A stretch of DNA of 27,799 nucleotides from JARRON01 sp037383845 (lineage in GTDB: Bacteria > Pseudomonadota > Gammaproteobacteria > Steroidobacterales > XN24), in assembly GCA_037383845.1 (NCBI GenBank), contig JARRON010000034.1:1-27799 (forward strand), given 5' to 3'. Of the stretch, positions 27,201 through 27,799 are shown piece after piece. Numbering within the stretch: the first letter of the stretch is position 1; the number at the start of each line of letters is the position of its first letter. The position numbers and the translations under genes were made by a program. Below the pieces are notes generated by a model that saw only the letters and a program-made list of their open reading frames with translations, ran no database searches and was not told the DNA's origin.

Positions 27201-27454
27201 GTCCCGTCGCCGTTATCAGTGAACTCCGCCCCGCTGGGGAGGCCAGAGGCGGTTAGCGAGGGCGTATCGGCCCCGTTGGGATCGGATGCCGAGACGGTGA
27301 AGCTGAGAGTTTCACCCACCGTCGCCGACTGGGTGCCGATGGGCGCCAGCACGGGGGCCAGGTTGAGGTTGCCACTGCTGCTGTCGCCACCGCAGGCGGC
27401 GATGCCGAGCGCGGCGACAAACAGGACGACGGCCATGTGAAGTCGACGGAACAT
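24251..27454 (-). CDS. Large surface lipoprotein: two cadherin-like domains plus duplicated beta-helix-like module
   Basis: I do not recognise a named gene. The ATG at 27454 is preceded by AGGGAG about 9 bases upstream and gives 1067 residues; the frame continues to 27508 without support. The signal peptide MFRRLHMAVVLFVAALGIAAC ends in lipobox IAAC (Cys21), and Gly at +2 suggests outer-membrane sorting. Two putative Ig/cadherin-like domains follow (about 32-123 and 130-223; each has a TVSASD-like strand and ends YS..FTATDG...SETV). Two tandem modules of about 410 residues come next (246-659 and 660-1067), sharing motifs such as IVMTSADGDG.GRGEWGGLIING, YVRVEHAGFEI and DDALDWTQGW. Gly/Asn/Asp-rich short strands resemble a right-handed parallel beta-helix. 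Paired cysteines recur within each module. No catalytic residues are recognised; binding of a surface polymer or a role beside an outer-membrane receptor is speculation. It has its own terminator. Confidence 0.85.
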   Translation of the reverse strand: MFRRLHMAVVLFVAALGIAACGGDSSSGNLNLAPVLAPIGTQSATVGETLSFTVSASDPNGADTPSLTASGLPSGAEFTDNGDGTGAFRWTPDAGAEGSSPYSVEFTATDGRLSDSETVQINVGLVGSNQPPQLTPIGNRSVTVGATLTFSVSASDSDGPAPLTLSTSALPAGATFTDNGGGSGSFSWTPQAGTEDNSPYSITFTATDGDSASDSETVLITVNPDGTALDCGPNGTPIQGAAVPSCQVTGTLTEDFTLTSDVTWVLAGGVFVGVDNTTSVDLTIEPGTRIVGQSGADFLVITRGSRILANGTRENPIVMTSADGDGIGRGEWGGLIINGNAPINGCADGTPLCQAEGEGSTGLYGGNNPNDDSGVLRYVRVEHAGFEITPENELNGIAFQGVGDGTIVEYIQVHLNADDGVEFFGGTVNAKYIVLTGTGDDALDWTQGWQGKVQYVVAKSFEDDGDQGIEADNNGDENTSTPRALPTLSNLTFIGSGNDDIGILLREGTGANIYNAISTGWGEYCVDIDNAETFNFAGTPPDALSGNLTMVNSIMFGCSLGEFSDGETDDPWLVSDWFNAQSGNSVIGPQLVNYIPAATSPALGAGTTPPDPFFDTVDFIGGVRSAAEDWTAGWTVGLTPAATSCPDFAVEVPGSSPLACQISGLYTQDITLSNDIVWVVTGGVFIGEDVGGAVTPDPTAATATLTIEPGTTLIGQSGSDFLVINRGSAINAVGSAAAPIVMTSADGDGVGRGEWGGLIINGRAPINGCADGTLVCEAEGEGSTGLYGGNVPDDSSGALSYVRVEHAGFEITPENELNGIAFQGVGSGTQVDHIQVHLNADDGVEFFGGTVNAKYIVLTGTGDDALDWTQGWTGKVQHVLVKSYADDGDQGIEADNNGDENTSTPRALPTLANLTFLGSGNDDIGILLREGTGANIYNAISTGWGEYCVDIDNAETFNFAGDPGARTGNLTMENSIVSGCSLGNFSDGETDDPWLVSDWYTTQTGNLTTDPLLGGATGLEPLSGSPALVGSDVTPPNEDGFFDTVDYIGGFDPDSNWAAGWTIGLTD
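24606..24700. repeat. Copy 1 of a 95-base perfect direct repeat within the lipoprotein gene
   Basis: These 95 bases are identical to 25875-25969, 1269 bases (423 codons) away, including third codon positions. They lie in the second (C-terminal) module and encode the region around DDIGILLREGTGANIYNAIS. Confidence 0.85.
25875..25969. repeat. Copy 2 of the 95-base perfect direct repeat
   Basis: It is the partner of 24606-24700, in the first (N-terminal) module. A second shorter identical tract (about 24882-24934) shares the same 1269-base offset with 26151-26203. The constant spacing shows a whole-module duplication with one 9-residue indel outside the core. Confidence 0.85.
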
Positions 27455-27493
27455 TCTGAAGAACTCCCTTCGCAGGTTGAGCCGGTAAAAAGC

Positions 27494-27508
27494 GTGTTTC
27501 GAAAACAC
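27494..27508. promoter_or_regulatory. Operator-like dyad upstream of the lipoprotein gene
   Basis: The 15-base dyad GTGTTTCGAAAACAC (6-base arms, 3-base centre) lies about 40 bases before the start codon, in the likely promoter or leader region. No convincing -10/-35 pair was found nearby, and the binding protein is unknown. It could also form a short leader hairpin. Confidence 0.35.
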
Positions 27509-27799
27509 CGGAAGCGCAGGAACCGCGCATGTGGGACGAGGACGGTAGCCGTCGTTTGTTGCGGTTTATTTGCAGACAGCCCGCCGCGGGCCGGATGTCA
27601 GCAAATGTTCATGGTCGAAACATCTCGTTCACATGCTGCACTCGGCAGCCGGAGCTGGCGCACAAGAGCGTCGGATATGGAAACGCAACCCTCAGCGAAC
27701 GACTTGTTACGAAAAATGAGGCAGCAGCCATGCGCCTTCGGTCCCCGTCGGGATGCCGGTTGTTCCGGGACTTCGCGCCCGCCCGGCTCAAGAACCGGA
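27509..27799. other. Non-coding right edge, no supported gene
   Basis: This stretch is more AT-rich than the genes to its left. A plus-strand frame opens at ATG 27730 (MRLRSPSGCRLFRDFA...) and runs off the window after 23 codons. It has no clear Shine-Dalgarno and no recognisable motif, so it may or may not be a gene start. A 60-codon minus-strand frame (27609-27791) looks like chance. Confidence 0.5.

Noticed and set aside
27609..27791. 60-codon minus-strand open frame at the right edge
   Set aside because: It is short, has no Shine-Dalgarno and no recognisable feature, and its amino-acid composition looks random.

Overview
The window looks like chromosomal DNA from a high-GC gammaproteobacterium. 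The evidence is the gene content and the gene order. From memory, queA-tgt-yajC-secD-secF / suhB-trmJ-iscS-...-iscA-ndk-rlmN-pilF-rodZ-hisS-yfgM-bamB-der matches the Pseudomonas aeruginosa arrangement. The xseA/guaB/guaA trio matches the same neighbourhood in E. coli. The MetX-family enzyme resembles the serine O-succinyltransferase group of Xanthomonadaceae, so a lineage near Xanthomonadales or Chromatiales is plausible but not proven.

Layout. Positions 3-1081 (+) hold the decayed end of a GPH-type sugar:cation symporter. Then come guaA and guaB (-), divergent from xseA (+), which meets metX tail to tail. A long minus-strand block follows, read from high to low coordinates: trmJ, iscS, an IscU-like gene, iscA, ndk, rlmN, pilF, rodZ, hisS, yfgM, bamB, der, metX. 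suhB is on the plus strand, divergent from trmJ. Another minus-strand block is queA-tgt-yajC-secD-secF, ending at a hairpin terminator shared with the end of suhB. The right end (24251-27454, -) is a large lipoprotein gene with two cadherin-like domains and two tandem copies of a ~410-residue module. The last ~350 bases hold its upstream region and no convincing gene.

How the genes fit together. The block combines housekeeping functions: GMP synthesis, tRNA modification (TrmJ, Tgt, QueA), tRNA-His charging, rRNA/tRNA methylation (RlmN), outer-membrane assembly (BamB, YfgM), protein export (SecDF-YajC), ribosome assembly (Der), cell shape (RodZ) and pilus assembly (PilF). Many genes overlap by 4 bases, which suggests translational coupling.

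The most unusual part is the Fe-S section. The usual iscR, canonical iscU, hscB, hscA, fdx and iscX are absent. In the iscU position is a protein that aligns with IscU but lacks two of the three ligand cysteines, the ligand histidine and the HscA-binding motif. cysE, normally next to trmJ in Pseudomonas, is also missing, while a probable serine-succinylating MetX homologue sits at the far end of the block. ispG is absent between rodZ and hisS. Together these suggest a rebuilt sulfur/Fe-S region.
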